From Thermoplasmata archaeon (lineage in GTDB: Archaea > Thermoplasmatota > Thermoplasmata > Lutacidiplasmatales > UBA184), in assembly GCA_027314915.1 (NCBI GenBank), contig DAHUZZ010000005.1, positions 46,486 through 110,485 on the forward strand: a DNA stretch of 64,000 bases. Reading direction: 5' to 3'. The notes beneath the pieces were generated by a model. The model ran no database searches. It saw only the letters and a list, made by a program, of their open reading frames with translations, and had not been told where the DNA came from. Made by a program: the position numbers and the translations under genes. Within the stretch, counting starts at the first letter, position 1. Every line of letters starts with the position of its first letter. This document shows, one piece after another, positions 8,854 to 19,769 of the stretch.

Positions 8854-10875
8854 ATGGCACCCGCGAAGAGCCTCGCCCAGCAGCTGGGCGAGAAGCAGCG
8901 GGAGATCTCCGTGGCGGAGTTCTTCGAGCGGAACCGCCAGATCCTGGGCTTCGACAACCCCGCCCGGGCGCTCCTCACCAGCGTGAAGGAGGCGATCGAC
9001 AACTCCCTGGATGCCTGCGAGGAGGCCGGCCTCCTCCCGGAGCTCAGCGTCGAGGTCCATAAGGACGGGGCCGACCGGTACCGCGTGATCGTCGAGGACA
9101 ACGGTCCGGGGATCGTCCGCAAGCAGATCCCGAACGTCTTCGCGCGGCTGCTCTACGGCTCGCGCTTCCACGCGAACCGGCAGTCCCGGGGCCAGCAGGG
9201 GATCGGGATCTCGGCCGCGGTCCTCTACGCCGCGCTCACCACCGCGCGACCGGCGAAGATCACCTCCAAGGTCGAGGAGGAGGAGGCCGCCCACGTCGTG
9301 GAGCTGTTCATCGACACCCAGAAGAACCTTCCCCGGATCGTCCGGGAGGACGTCGTCCTCTGGGACCGCCCCCACGGCATCAGGGTCGAGCTCGCGCTGA
9401 AGGCGAAGTACCAGCGGGGTCGCCAATCGCCCTACGAGTACCTCAAGGACACGGCGATCGTGAACCCCCACGCCCGGATCGTGCTCACCGAGCCGGACGG
9501 CACCCGGGTCACCTGGGAGCGGGCCGCCACGGAGATGCCCCCCGTGCCGAAGGAGGTGCTCCCGCACCCCTACGGCCTCGAGCTCGGCGAACTCTCCTCC
9601 CGTCTCAAGGCCTCCTCGCGCCCGACGGTCTCCGACGTCCTGCTCCACGAGTTCGCGGGGGTGACCCCCCGGGCGCTCAAGGAGATCCTGGCGGCCGCCC
9701 GGATCGCCCCGAAGACCGCGCCGGGCTCGATCCACGGGGAAGAGCTCGAGCAGCTCCTCTCGGCCCTCCACGCGGCCCCGCTGCTCCCGCCGAGCGCCGA
9801 GGCGCTCTCGCCGATCGGACCTCTCCTCATCAAGCGGGGGCTGCGGAACGTGCTGGGCGAGGTCCGCCCGGAGTTCTTCGCGCCACCGGTGAGCCGGCCC
9901 CCGAAGATCCGGGGCGGCTTCCCCTTCCTGGTCGAGGTCGGGCTCGTCTACGGGGGCGGGCTCCCCCTCGACCAACCCGTGCAGCTTTTGCGGTTCGCGA
10001 ACCGCGTGCCGCTCCTCTTCCAGCAGGGTGCCTGCGCCATCACCACGGCCGTCGGGGGGATGGATTGGCGCCGCTACGGGCTCGATCAGAAGGGCGGCGC
10101 CGGGATCCCGACGGGGCCGTGCGTCATCCTGGTGCACCTGGCCTCGACCAAGATCCCGTTCACGAGCGAGGCGAAGGAGGCCATCGCCGAGGACGAGGAG
10201 ATCGACCGGGAGGTCACCCTCGCCCTCCAGGCCGCCGCGCGGCACCTGAGGATCCACCTCTCGCGCCGGACGCGCCGGGAGCTCGCGGGGGAGAAGTTCG
10301 ACGTGATCCTGAAGATCCTGCCCCGGCTGGCCGCCAAGACGAGCGCGCTCGTCGGGAAGCCGGTGCCGGACCTCACCCCGGTCATCACCCGGATCATGGA
10401 CGTCGTCTACGTCGATCCCCAGCCGGTCGCGACCGAGGAGAAGAAGCCCGCGACGAGCCGGTTCACGATCGACGTCACGAACTACACCCCGCGCCCCCGG
10501 GTCCTCGAGCTCTTCCTCGAGATGCCCCCCGCCGAGTTCCCTCCGTCCAGGGTGCTCCCCGCGCCGGACGGGGTCGAGGCGCCGCTCGGGCGCGCGTGGT
10601 GGACGCTCCCCCGGCTCGAGCCGAGCGGGCGGACCCGGATCGAGCTCGACTTCCCGAGCGCGACCGAGGTGGACCTCGACGATCTCGACCTCTACGTCGC
10701 CGGCGTCGACGAGTCGCACCTGCTCGGCGCCGACCCCCTGCCCGGCGACTGGGAGGTCCGGCTCCCGCGCGCCATCGTGGAGGCCGCGGAGGCGGCCGCG
10801 GCGGCCGAGACGGCGGACGAAGCGGAGGTGGATTACGATGGCACCGAAACGAGCAGCCCCCTCGACGAAGAGTGA
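8854..10875 (+). CDS. top6B: DNA topoisomerase VI subunit B
   Basis: GHKL ATPase motifs ([42 protein letters not shown]). Confidence 0.97.
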   Translation: MAPAKSLAQQLGEKQREISVAEFFERNRQILGFDNPARALLTSVKEAIDNSLDACEEAGLLPELSVEVHKDGADRYRVIVEDNGPGIVRKQIPNVFARLLYGSRFHANRQSRGQQGIGISAAVLYAALTTARPAKITSKVEEEEAAHVVELFIDTQKNLPRIVREDVVLWDRPHGIRVELALKAKYQRGRQSPYEYLKDTAIVNPHARIVLTEPDGTRVTWERAATEMPPVPKEVLPHPYGLELGELSSRLKASSRPTVSDVLLHEFAGVTPRALKEILAAARIAPKTAPGSIHGEELEQLLSALHAAPLLPPSAEALSPIGPLLIKRGLRNVLGEVRPEFFAPPVSRPPKIRGGFPFLVEVGLVYGGGLPLDQPVQLLRFANRVPLLFQQGACAITTAVGGMDWRRYGLDQKGGAGIPTGPCVILVHLASTKIPFTSEAKEAIAEDEEIDREVTLALQAAARHLRIHLSRRTRRELAGEKFDVILKILPRLAAKTSALVGKPVPDLTPVITRIMDVVYVDPQPVATEEKKPATSRFTIDVTNYTPRPRVLELFLEMPPAEFPPSRVLPAPDGVEAPLGRAWWTLPRLEPSGRTRIELDFPSATEVDLDDLDLYVAGVDESHLLGADPLPGDWEVRLPRAIVEAAEAAAAAETADEAEVDYDGTETSSPLDEE

Positions 10876-11965
10876 GGACGCGATCGCGGCCGAGGCGCTC
10901 CGGCCGACGCTCGACCTCGCCCGGGACGTCTACCGGCAGCTCGCCGACGGCGAGATCCCCCGGATGCGGCTCCCGCTCCGGACGAAGCAGAACATCTCCT
11001 TCCAGATGCGGGACGGCGTCTGGAGGCTCGGCCGCCAGATGGGGACCCGGAGCGCGCGGAAGAAGGACGGCGCGCTCATGCTGCTCCGGACCTTCTACCT
11101 GGTCGACTTCATCAACGAGATGGCCCGCGAGCGGAAGACCTCCACGCTCCGGGAGCTCTACTACATCAGCGAGGGCTGGGAGGAAGGGAAGTTCCACAGC
11201 GAGGACGAGTCGAACCTCCTCGTGGAGGACCTCGAGGTCCTGTGCGAGCGGCTCCGGGAGGACTTCCGCCTGCACCCGGAGGAGAACGGCGCCTCGGTGA
11301 TCGGCGACCTCACCCTTCGGGAGCGGAACCGGAAGGGGCAGGTGAAGAAGATCAACTGCCGCGACGATGTCGGGGACGGCGGCTACGCGCTCCCCTTCAA
11401 CGTCGAAAAGGAGAAGATCGAGCTCCTCTCGACGGGGGCGAAGTTCATCGTCGCCGTGGAGTGCGGCGGGATGGTCGACCGGCTCGCCGAGAACGGCTTC
11501 GACGAGGAGCACGACGCGCTGCTCGTGCACCTCAAGGGCCAGCCGGCGCGATCGACCCGGCGGTTCCTCAAGCGGCTCAACGCGGAGCTCAAGCTGCCGG
11601 TCATCGTCTTCACCGACGGCGATCCCTGGTCGTTCCGGATCTTCGCCTCGGTCGCCTACGGGGCCATCAAGACGGCGCACATCTCCCAGTACCTCGCGAC
11701 CCCGTCGGCCGAGTTCCTGGGCGTCACCCCCTCCGACATCGAGAACTACAAGCTCCCGAGCGACCAGCTCTCCGACCAGGACATCCGGGCGCTCCAGGCG
11801 GAGCTCACCGACCCCCGGTTCAAGACCGCCGAATGGCGGAGCGAGATCGAGCTCATGCTCAAGAACGGGAAGAAGGCCGAGCAGCAGTCGCTCGCCAAGT
11901 ACGGCCTCAACTACGTGACCGAGACCTACCTCCCCGAGAAGCTCGGCGAGATGAACGTGATCTAG
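10838..11965 (+). CDS. top6A: DNA topoisomerase VI subunit A
   Basis: Catalytic Tyr motif [12 protein letters not shown] and Toprim [14 protein letters not shown]; starts 38 nt inside top6B. Confidence 0.97.
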   Translation: MAPKRAAPSTKSEDAIAAEALRPTLDLARDVYRQLADGEIPRMRLPLRTKQNISFQMRDGVWRLGRQMGTRSARKKDGALMLLRTFYLVDFINEMARERKTSTLRELYYISEGWEEGKFHSEDESNLLVEDLEVLCERLREDFRLHPEENGASVIGDLTLRERNRKGQVKKINCRDDVGDGGYALPFNVEKEKIELLSTGAKFIVAVECGGMVDRLAENGFDEEHDALLVHLKGQPARSTRRFLKRLNAELKLPVIVFTDGDPWSFRIFASVAYGAIKTAHISQYLATPSAEFLGVTPSDIENYKLPSDQLSDQDIRALQAELTDPRFKTAEWRSEIELMLKNGKKAEQQSLAKYGLNYVTETYLPEKLGEMNVI

Positions 11966-11981
11966 TGCCCGTCCGCGCGGC

Positions 11982-12392
11982 TCACGGCGGCGGGTCGGCG
12001 GGCGGCATCGTCCCGATCCCGACCCACAGCGAGTCCGCCCAGTAGTCCACGGTCTCGGGGATCCCCCGGAGGCTCACGACCCGGCCGCCCCCCCGGCGGA
12101 CGGTGTCGAGCTCGTCCCGGAGACGGTCGGGGGGCTCCGCACACCGTCGGGCGAGCTCCTGACGGAGCTGCCGCTCGAGCCCGCGATCGAGCCACCGGGC
12201 GGGGTGGCGCACGGCCAGGCGATAGTGGGACCCGCCGTCGAGCTGGTCGACCCGGAAGATCCTCCACTCGAGGGGCTCGTTCCGCTCGGCGGCGACCGTC
12301 GCGGCGGCGAGGTTCCCGGCCGCCTCCGCGACCGGGTCCAGCTGGAGCGGATCGCCCTCGAGACGGAAGGCGACGTCCGGTCCCTGCGTCAT
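11982..12392 (-). CDS. Hypothetical protein
   Basis: 136-aa ORF convergent with top6A; no recognised motif. Confidence 0.55.
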   Translation of the reverse strand: MTQGPDVAFRLEGDPLQLDPVAEAAGNLAAATVAAERNEPLEWRIFRVDQLDGGSHYRLAVRHPARWLDRGLERQLRQELARRCAEPPDRLRDELDTVRRGGGRVVSLRGIPETVDYWADSLWVGIGTMPPADPPP

Positions 12393-12415
12393 GGGCCCCC
12401 CTCCGCCGCGCCCCG

Positions 12416-12838
12416 CTACCCCAGCGACCCGGTGAGGAGCGGGCGGATCGAGGGGGCGAGCAGCGACGGGGCGCGCGCCGCGGGCACGTAGAGGACCCCG
12501 TCCTCCCCGACCCGGGTGCGGACCCAGGGGATCCCCTGCTCCACGAACCGCTCGGCGTCGGCCGCGCTCTCGAGGGCGACCCCCGTGCTCCGAGGTCCCG
12601 GGTGCGCGCCGTCCTCGCCGAGCACGAGCTCGTCGACCGCTTCATCGTAGAGCAGCCAGCCGGTCGGCACCGCCACCCGGAGCTTGACCAGGTTGGGCCG
12701 CAGCTTCGCCTCGCTCTCCGTCTCGGTCCGGGCGAAGACCGTGTAGGGTTCCCCTTCGACCTCGGCGGCGTGGTCGAAGGCGAAGCTCTTCGACCGGAAC
12801 GACAGGAGGTTCATCGAGATCGTATCGGCCTCGAGCAC
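12416..12838 (-). CDS. Hypothetical protein
   Basis: 140-aa ORF; regular N-terminal strand pattern; TTTAAAG-type promoter just upstream on the minus strand. Confidence 0.6.
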   Translation of the reverse strand: MLEADTISMNLLSFRSKSFAFDHAAEVEGEPYTVFARTETESEAKLRPNLVKLRVAVPTGWLLYDEAVDELVLGEDGAHPGPRSTGVALESAADAERFVEQGIPWVRTRVGEDGVLYVPAARAPSLLAPSIRPLLTGSLG

Positions 12839-12909
12839 GCGGGGGCCATCCGCCCTCCCGCTTTAAGGCGAGTTCCGGGGACGCCCGCCGACCCCACGCG
12901 CCGGCGCCC

Positions 12910-14982
12910 CTACCTCGAGAGCGAGACGAGCCGCAGGGAGAGGGAGTTGAGGACCACCGAGGTCGAGGAGAGCGCCATGGCGAGCGCTCCCGTGATGGGG
13001 AGCACGCTGTAGATGCCGAGGCCGAAGACCGGCACGAGCGCGCCCGCGGCCACGGGCAGCAGGACGGCGTTGTACCCCAGGGCCCACTCGAGGTTGCCGC
13101 GGACCTTCCCGACGGTCCGCCGTCCCAGCCGGAGCGCCAGCGCGACCCCCCGGAAGTCCGAGCGGACGAGGATCACGCCCCCCGCCTCCTTCGCGACGTC
13201 GGTCCCCGCCCCGATGGCGATCCCCAGGTCCGCGGCCGCGAGCGCCGGGGCATCGTTGATGCCGTCGCCGACGTAGGCCACGTGTTTCCCCCGGGCGCGG
13301 TACTCCCGGAGGAGCGCGAGCTTCCCCTCGGGCCGGACCCCGGCATGCACCTCCGTGATGCCGACCTGGCGCGCGATGTGACGGGCCGCCGCTTCGTGGT
13401 CGCCCGTGACCATCACCACGGAGATGCCGTCGCGCGCCAGGGTGGCCACCGCCTCCCGGACCCCGGGCGCCACCACGTCCGAGAATCCCAGGAGGCCGAG
13501 CGGGCGGCCCTCCTCGAGGACCACCGACCAGGTCTTGCCCTCCGACGCGACCCGTTCCGCCTCCTTCCCGAGCCCCCCGAGCTCGAGGTGCTCCTCCCGG
13601 GCCGAGGCGCCTCGCAGGATGGAGACCGTCCGGCCCCCCCGCACCCCCGTGATCCCCCGCCCCGCGTCCGCCGAGATGCCCGAGATCGGCTCCGGGGCGA
13701 CCCCCTCCTGCCGGGCGAGGGCGACGACGGCCCGGGCGAGCGGGTGCTCCGACCCCCCCTCGAGGCCCGCGGCCACCGCGAGGAGACGGCGCCGGTCTTC
13801 GCCCGCCACGGGGAGCAGGTCGGTCAGCGTCGGCGCGCCCCGGGTCAGCGTCCCGGTCTTGTCGGAGAGGACCACGTCGACCCGGCTCGCCCGCTCGAGG
13901 GAATCGCGGCCCTTGAACAGGATCCCCTCCTCCGCGGCCCGGCCCGTCCCGACCACGATGGCGGCCGGCGTGGCGATCCCGAAGGCGCAGGGGCAGGCCG
14001 TGATGGCGATGGACACGAAGACGAGGAGCGCCACGGTGAGACCCACCCCGTCGAGCAGCCAGGCGATCGAGGCCAGCGTGGCGAGGAGGAGCACGAGCGG
14101 GACGAAGACGGAGGCGATGCGGTCCGCGAGCTGCTGGAGCGGCACCCGGCTCGTCTCCGCCTCGGCCACCAGCTGCCCGATCTGGGCGAGCACGGTGTCC
14201 TCGCCGACCTTCGTGGCCTCGACGGTCAGCAACCCCTCGCCGTTGATCGCCCCGGCGATCACCGGGTCGCCGGGTCCCTTGTCGACCGGAAGGCTCTCAC
14301 CGGTGAGCAGCGACTCGTCGACCGCGGACCGGCCCTCGACGATGACGCCGTCGGTGGGAAAGCGACCCCCGGGCCGCACCCGGAACCGTTCCTTCGCCTG
14401 GACCTCGGCGACCGGCACCTCGACCTCCGCGCCCCCCCGCAGGACGAGGGCGGTCGTGGGCAGGAGCTCCTTGAGCCTCCTCAGGGAACCCCGCGCCCGT
14501 TCGCGGGTGAGATGCTCGAGGTAGTTGCCCGTCAGGATCAGCGTGACGATCAGCGAGGACGCATCGAAGTAGTACGCCGGCGGCAGCCGGCTCGGGAAGA
14601 ACACCACCGCCGCACTGTAGAGGAAGGCGACGGTCGTCCCCACCGCGATGAGGACGTCCATGTTCCAGACCCGGCTCCGGATCGCGTCGACCGTTCCCCG
14701 GTAGAACTGCAGCCCCGGGTAGAACTGGACCACCGCGGCGAGGGCGAACGCGGCGTACGGCCAGTCGTGGAACGGCCCGAGGTACGTGAGCGCGATCACG
14801 GCCGCGGAGAGCGGCCAGGCGACCGCGAGCCGGCGCCTCAGCCGTGCGAGCTGCCGGGCGGGGGCCGAGAACTCCTCGAGGCACCCGGAGGCGCAGAAGT
14901 AGTAGGTCCGGTTGTCCCGGACGAGCGTGAGCTCCGCGGTCCGCTCCTCGACGAACATCCCGCAGACGGGGTCGGTCGCCAT
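12910..14982 (-). CDS. copA: Copper/heavy-metal-translocating P1B-type ATPase with N-terminal YHS domain
   Basis: DPVCGMFV..YYFCASGCLEEF YHS motif, TACPCAFGIATPAA, DKTGTLTRG, SEHPLARA, GDGINDAPALAAADLGIAIG. Confidence 0.95.
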   Translation of the reverse strand: MATDPVCGMFVEERTAELTLVRDNRTYYFCASGCLEEFSAPARQLARLRRRLAVAWPLSAAVIALTYLGPFHDWPYAAFALAAVVQFYPGLQFYRGTVDAIRSRVWNMDVLIAVGTTVAFLYSAAVVFFPSRLPPAYYFDASSLIVTLILTGNYLEHLTRERARGSLRRLKELLPTTALVLRGGAEVEVPVAEVQAKERFRVRPGGRFPTDGVIVEGRSAVDESLLTGESLPVDKGPGDPVIAGAINGEGLLTVEATKVGEDTVLAQIGQLVAEAETSRVPLQQLADRIASVFVPLVLLLATLASIAWLLDGVGLTVALLVFVSIAITACPCAFGIATPAAIVVGTGRAAEEGILFKGRDSLERASRVDVVLSDKTGTLTRGAPTLTDLLPVAGEDRRRLLAVAAGLEGGSEHPLARAVVALARQEGVAPEPISGISADAGRGITGVRGGRTVSILRGASAREEHLELGGLGKEAERVASEGKTWSVVLEEGRPLGLLGFSDVVAPGVREAVATLARDGISVVMVTGDHEAAARHIARQVGITEVHAGVRPEGKLALLREYRARGKHVAYVGDGINDAPALAAADLGIAIGAGTDVAKEAGGVILVRSDFRGVALALRLGRRTVGKVRGNLEWALGYNAVLLPVAAGALVPVFGLGIYSVLPITGALAMALSSTSVVLNSLSLRLVSLSR

Positions 14983-15009
14983 CGGCTCCCCTCCCCCGCG
15001 GGAACGGGA

Positions 15010-15153
15010 CTACTTCGCCCTGCGACGGGCCTCGAAGGTCCTCTGGCAACCGGGGTTGCAGAAGTAGACCGTCTCCCCGTCGTACGTTCCCTTCGCCGGC
15101 GCCTTCTCGGTGTCGACCGTCATCCCGCAGACCGGGTCCTTCGCCTTCGCCAT
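15010..15153 (-). CDS. Small YHS-domain protein (47 aa), not in the ORF track
   Basis: Manual translation: MAKAKDPVCGMTVDTEKAPAKGTYDGETVYFCNPGCQRTFEARRRAK; directly upstream of the copA-like gene. Confidence 0.85.
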   Translation of the reverse strand: MAKAKDPVCGMTVDTEKAPAKGTYDGETVYFCNPGCQRTFEARRRAK

Positions 15154-15171
15154 GCTAATGCCCTCGGACCG

Positions 15172-15190
15172 AATATCAGATTAGGATATT
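15172..15190. promoter_or_regulatory. Palindromic operator candidate AATATC-N7-GATATT between divergent genes
   Basis: AATATC AGATTAG GATATT; overlaps TATA-like elements for both YHS/copA (-) and CGNR (+). Confidence 0.5.
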
Positions 15191-15227
15191 TACCCTCTTC
15201 GTCTTCGGGAGGGCGAAGGAAGCGGCC

Positions 15228-15800
15228 ATGCACCGTCCCACACCGTCGGGGGGACCCTCCCTTCCGGTCGCGTTCGCGAACACCGTCCGCTGCGACGCCT
15301 GCCGCTCGGACGATGCGCTGGCGACCCCGCGCCGCTACCGGGCGTGGGCCCGCCGGGTCGGCGGCGAGCTGCCGGAGCGGATCCCCGCCGACGACCTCGC
15401 GGCACTGCGACGGCTCCGGAGCGCGGTCACCGCCCTGCTCCGGTCCGCGATCGAACGTTCGGCCCCGCCCCGTTCCGCGCTGGACCGGCTCCGGGCGGCG
15501 GGGCGCGCGACGGTCCCCCGCCCCGTCCTCGCGTGGTCGGGGGCCGGCTGGGTCGTTCGGGAGGCCGTCCCGGACGTGCCTTCGCGGCGGCGCGTCGGGG
15601 AGATGCTGCAGGAGGCGACCACCTCCCTGCTGACCGGACCGCACCGGGAACAGCTCCGGGCCTGCGAGGGGAAGGGGTGCGCCCACTTCCTCCTCGCCCG
15701 CACCCGGGGCCAGCGCTGGTGCTCGGCGACCGGGTGCGGGAACCGGGCCCGCGTGGCCCGTCACTACGAGCGCGCCAAGCGGCGTCGTCCGGACCGATAG
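15228..15800 (+). CDS. CGNR zinc-finger (ABATE-type) putative regulator
   Basis: C-terminal LRACEGKGCAHFLLARTRGQRWCSATGCGNRARVARHYERAK typical of CGNR zinc fingers. Confidence 0.85.
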   Translation: MHRPTPSGGPSLPVAFANTVRCDACRSDDALATPRRYRAWARRVGGELPERIPADDLAALRRLRSAVTALLRSAIERSAPPRSALDRLRAAGRATVPRPVLAWSGAGWVVREAVPDVPSRRRVGEMLQEATTSLLTGPHREQLRACEGKGCAHFLLARTRGQRWCSATGCGNRARVARHYERAKRRRPDR

Positions 15801-15937
15801 CCGGTCGCGCCCGGGGGCCCGGGGGGCCGACCCGGGGCCCCGACGGAACCCCGTTCCGCCGTCGACGGCGGGCAGCCCCGCCGGCCAATCATTATAAACG
15901 ACCGCCGCTAGGCCGCCGCCACGTCGGAAGCGGTGGG

Positions 15938-16045
15938 ATGAAACGCTCCTCTCGGGTCTGGAAGAAGCGCGGCCATATGCGCTGGAAGTGGCGCAAGAAG
16001 CGGATGCGCCGGCGCATGCGGGCGCAGAAGATGCGCCACCAGTAG
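15938..16045 (+). CDS. rpl41e: Ribosomal protein L41e (35 aa)
   Basis: Manual translation: MKRSSRVWKKRGHMRWKWRKKRMRRRMRAQKMRHQ*. Typical Arg/Lys/Trp/Met-rich L41e; ATTATAAA promoter at about 15892-15899. Hidden inside a read-through ORF in the track. Confidence 0.9.
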   Translation: MKRSSRVWKKRGHMRWKWRKKRMRRRMRAQKMRHQ

Positions 16046-16100
16046 GGTGCTGGGGGGGACGACCCGGGACCCCGGGCGCGCGCGGTCGGATCGGCGGGGC

Positions 16101-16328
16101 TTACCAGCCCAGCCGGTCGAGCGTGCGATCGTCCCGGGTCGCCTTCTTGTACTGCTTGTAGTGGGCGCGGCAGAGGGCGGCGCGCCGACCCTCCTCCGGG
16201 AGGTCGGGGAACGCCTTGCGCACCTCCGAGCGGGCCAGCGAGCGCACGGCCCCCTCGGGGCAGCCGGCGATGTCGCACGCCGCCTCGCTCTCCGCCCCGC
16301 GCCGGCGGGGGGAGATCGCCCCGCTCAT
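16101..16328 (-). CDS. Small conserved-type Cys-containing hypothetical protein
   Basis: 75 aa, [38 protein letters not shown]; start overlaps the sucD stop. Confidence 0.7.
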   Translation of the reverse strand: MSGAISPRRRGAESEAACDIAGCPEGAVRSLARSEVRKAFPDLPEEGRRAALCRAHYKQYKKATRDDRTLDRLGW

Positions 16329-17209
16329 CGCCGGCCGTGCTCCTGGAGCAGCTGGGCGACCAGGCCCGGGATCTCGTAGGGGAACTGCGCGACCCGGACC
16401 CCCGCCCCTTCGAGGGCGCGGACCTTGCTCTCGGCGGTGCCACGTCCCCGGGCGATGATGGCCCCCGCATGGCCCATCCGCTTCCCGGGCGGGGCCGACC
16501 GGCCGGCGATGTAGGCGACCACCGGCTTGTCCAGGTGGTGGTGGAGGTACTCCGCCGCCTCCTCCTCGGCCGTGCCGCCGATCTCGCCCACCATGACGAT
16601 GACGTCCGTGTCGGGGTCCTCCTCGAACCAGGGCAGGGCGTCCACGAAGCTCGTGCCCACGACCGGGTCCCCGCCCAGGCCGATGCAGGTGCTCTGGCCG
16701 AGCCCCACGTCCTTGATGCCGCTCACGATCTCGTAGGTGAGCGTCCCGCTGCGCGAGACCACGCCGACCCGGCCCGGCCGGAAGACCACGTTCGGGATGA
16801 TCCCGACCTTGGCCTTGCCGGGGGCCGCGATCCCGGGGCAGTTCGGCCCGATGATCCGGGCCCCCCGGAGGCGGGCGTAGTGGTACATCGTGAGCATGTC
16901 GTGGAACGGGATGTGCTCGGTCACGACCACGGCGAGCCGGATCCCGGCGTCGACCGCCTCGAGGAAGGCATCGCGGGCGAACGGGGCCGGCACGAAGATG
17001 CAGCTCGCATTGGCCCCGGTCGTCGCGACCGCCTCTTCCACGGAGTCGAAGACCGGCACGCCGTCCACCGTCTGGCCGCCCTTCCCGGGGGTGGTGCCGG
17101 CCACCACCTTCGATCCGAACGCCTTCATCTGGACCGTGTGGACCGTGCCCTGGTGGCCGGTGATCCCCTGGACCAGCACCCGGGTGTCGCCGTCGACGAG
17201 CACGCTCAT
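16325..17209 (-). CDS. sucD: Succinate-CoA ligase subunit alpha
   Basis: [41 protein letters not shown]. Confidence 0.95.
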   Translation of the reverse strand: MSVLVDGDTRVLVQGITGHQGTVHTVQMKAFGSKVVAGTTPGKGGQTVDGVPVFDSVEEAVATTGANASCIFVPAPFARDAFLEAVDAGIRLAVVVTEHIPFHDMLTMYHYARLRGARIIGPNCPGIAAPGKAKVGIIPNVVFRPGRVGVVSRSGTLTYEIVSGIKDVGLGQSTCIGLGGDPVVGTSFVDALPWFEEDPDTDVIVMVGEIGGTAEEEAAEYLHHHLDKPVVAYIAGRSAPPGKRMGHAGAIIARGRGTAESKVRALEGAGVRVAQFPYEIPGLVAQLLQEHGRR

Positions 17210-18339
17210 GGCCGCCCTCCGGCCGAGGCCACCGCGGCCCGGGCCGACTCCTCGAGCTCCCGGAGCGAGATCACGCCGGCCGAGCGGAGGATCGCGATCC
17301 CCTCCGTCTCGTTGTTGCCCCGGATGCGGGCGACGAGCGGGAACCGCTCGCCCTCGGGCACCTGCTTCATCGCGTCGACGAGCCCCCGGGCCACGGTGTC
17401 GCAGCGCGTGACCCCGCCGAAGATGTTGAGGAAGACCGAGGCGGGCTTCGCCCGGGCCATGAGGAGGAACGCCTGCGTCACCTTCGAGGGGTCGTCGGTC
17501 CCGCCCAGGTCGAGGAAGACGCCGGGTCGGCCGCCGAACTTCTGCAGCACGTCGAGCGTCGCCATGGTCAGCCCGGCGCCGTTCGCGATGACCCCGATGT
17601 TGCCGTCGAGCTGGACGAAGGCGATCCCCTCCTCGCGGGCGACCTCCTCGAGCGGGGTGCGGTCGTCCCGGATGTCGGCGTACTCCGGGTGCCGGAACGT
17701 CGCGTCGTCCTCGACGATGACCTTCGCATCCAGCGCCACCAGCCCGTCGCCCACCAGGGCGAGCGGATTGATCTCGACGAGCTCGGCGTCCTCCTTCTGG
17801 AAGACCCACCAGAGCCGGTCGAGGAGGCTCTCGAGCGCCTTCGCCGTCGGTCCGGCGACGCCGAGCTGCCGGGCCGCCTTCCGCCGCTCGTAGGCCGCGA
17901 GGCCGATGAAGGGATGGATCGGCAGGCGGAGGATCGCCTCCTCCGCGACGTTCTCGATCTCGACCCCGCCCTGCGCGCTCACCATGAGGAGCGGCAACCG
18001 GGCGCTGCGGTCGAGCGTGAGCGAGACGTAGAACTCCTTGGCGATGGGGAGCTTCTCCTCGAGGAGGACCTCGCGGACCGTCTCGCCCTTGAACTCGGTG
18101 CCCAGGATCGCCCGGGCGGCGGCCTCGGCCTCCGCCGGCGAGTTCGCGAACCGGACGGCGCCCCCCTTGCCCCGGCCGCCCGCCAGGACCTGGGCCTTCA
18201 CCACGCAGGGCAGCGGGACGTCCCCCGACTCCGCCGCGGCCCGCGCCTCTTCCGGGCTGCGGATGACGCGGCCGCGGGGCAGCGGAATGCCGTTCTTCCG
18301 GAAGATCTCCTTCCCCCGCCATTCGGCGAGCTTGACCAT
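17206..18339 (-). CDS. sucC: Succinate-CoA ligase subunit beta
   Basis: ATP-grasp; [48 protein letters not shown]. Confidence 0.95.
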   Translation of the reverse strand: MVKLAEWRGKEIFRKNGIPLPRGRVIRSPEEARAAAESGDVPLPCVVKAQVLAGGRGKGGAVRFANSPAEAEAAARAILGTEFKGETVREVLLEEKLPIAKEFYVSLTLDRSARLPLLMVSAQGGVEIENVAEEAILRLPIHPFIGLAAYERRKAARQLGVAGPTAKALESLLDRLWWVFQKEDAELVEINPLALVGDGLVALDAKVIVEDDATFRHPEYADIRDDRTPLEEVAREEGIAFVQLDGNIGVIANGAGLTMATLDVLQKFGGRPGVFLDLGGTDDPSKVTQAFLLMARAKPASVFLNIFGGVTRCDTVARGLVDAMKQVPEGERFPLVARIRGNNETEGIAILRSAGVISLRELEESARAAVASAGGRP

Positions 18340-18402
18340 CGATATCCCCTCGACCGCGTGCGAGAAGCGCCCGCTAATAAGGGACGCGGCGCGGCGGGAC
18401 GG

Positions 18403-19728
18403 CTAGGGGGAGCCGCGGGACCTCGGGGGGGTCCGGGCGGGGTCCGGAGCGGGCCCCGGTCCCGGGTCCGGGCCCGAGGCGCCCGGAAGCCCATCGCCCA
18501 CCCGGTCGAGGAGCTGGGCGGCCACCTCGCGCTTCGTCCCGGAGAAACTCCGCGCGGGCCCGCGTCCCACGAGCAGGACCTCCGCGTCCGGCGCGCCCAT
18601 GTTCTTCCGGTCGTTCGCGACCACCCAGTCGGGGCGCCCCTCCCCGCGGAGCATGCCGCGCGCGATCCGCTCGAGCTCGCGCGGGGAGCGTCCGGCCTCG
18701 AGCTTGAAGGCCACCATGACGGTCGGCCGGGGGGCCGCTGCCCGGAGCTTCGGCAGGATCTTCGGGGCGCGGCGGAGGGTGACGGTCCACTCGGTGCGGT
18801 CCTGCGAGGCCACCTTGCCGGCCACCGGCTCGGTGGTGAAGTCCGACAGCGCCGCCGGGACCCAGATCGCCGCGGTGCCCGGCGGGATGCCGGGTTCGCC
18901 GGCGATCCACCGCTCGAGGTCGGCGACCCGCTGCCACCGGCGGGCGGAGAGGAACGTGGGGACGGGGACCCGGAGCGCCCCCAGCCAGAGGCTCACCTCG
19001 GCGCCGCGGTAGTGCGCTTCCGCGGCGAGGGCCAGCGCGGTCTCGCCCGAGCTCTCGTTCGTGACCGATCGCACGGCGTCGATCGGCTCCTGGCTCGCCC
19101 CGCCGAGGATGAGGACGCGACGGCCCGCCCACGGTCCGCGGGCGAGCCGGTGGAGGACCGCCGCGGCGACCTCCTCGGGGGTCGCGAGCTTCTCCTCCCC
19201 CTCGACCGCCTGGGTCGGGACGAGTCCCACCCCCCAGCGGGCGAGCCGCTCGAGGTTCTCGCGGACGGCGGGGTTGCGGGCCATGTCCGCGTGCATCGCG
19301 GGAGCGAGCAGCACGGGGACGCCCCCGCCGAGCGCGACCGAGGCGAACGAGGTGACCGGGGTGTCATCGATCCCGTGGGCGATCTTGCCGATGGTGTTGG
19401 CGGTGGCCGGCGCGATCAGGAGGAGGTCCGCGCGGCCCTCGCCCGGTCCCATCAGCGTGACGTGCTCCACGTCGCCGGTGAGCTCGGTCACGGGACGCTC
19501 GCCCGCGGCGAAGTGGATCGCCTCCGCGGTGACGATCCGGGCGGCGTCCGGGCTCATCACCGCCCGCACCTCGGCGCCGTGCCGGATCAGCTCCCGGATG
19601 ATCCGGGGGACCTCGATCGCCGCGATCGAGCCGGAGATCGCGACCACGATCCGCCGCCCTGCGAGCAGCTTCGACCGCCCGCCCCGGATCGCGCGGCTCG
19701 GATGCATCGGCCCCGACGGAGCGGCCAC
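18403..19728 (-). CDS. coaBC: Bifunctional phosphopantothenoylcysteine decarboxylase / phosphopantothenate-cysteine ligase
   Basis: VVAISGSIAAIEVPRIIREL, APAMHADMARNPAV, LILGGASQEPIDAVRSVTNESSG. Confidence 0.93.
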   Translation of the reverse strand: MAAPSGPMHPSRAIRGGRSKLLAGRRIVVAISGSIAAIEVPRIIRELIRHGAEVRAVMSPDAARIVTAEAIHFAAGERPVTELTGDVEHVTLMGPGEGRADLLLIAPATANTIGKIAHGIDDTPVTSFASVALGGGVPVLLAPAMHADMARNPAVRENLERLARWGVGLVPTQAVEGEEKLATPEEVAAAVLHRLARGPWAGRRVLILGGASQEPIDAVRSVTNESSGETALALAAEAHYRGAEVSLWLGALRVPVPTFLSARRWQRVADLERWIAGEPGIPPGTAAIWVPAALSDFTTEPVAGKVASQDRTEWTVTLRRAPKILPKLRAAAPRPTVMVAFKLEAGRSPRELERIARGMLRGEGRPDWVVANDRKNMGAPDAEVLLVGRGPARSFSGTKREVAAQLLDRVGDGLPGASGPDPGPGPAPDPARTPPRSRGSP

Positions 19729-19769
19729 CGACGGAAGCGTATTAAGGTGCGGTGCGGGCTGACCGTCGG

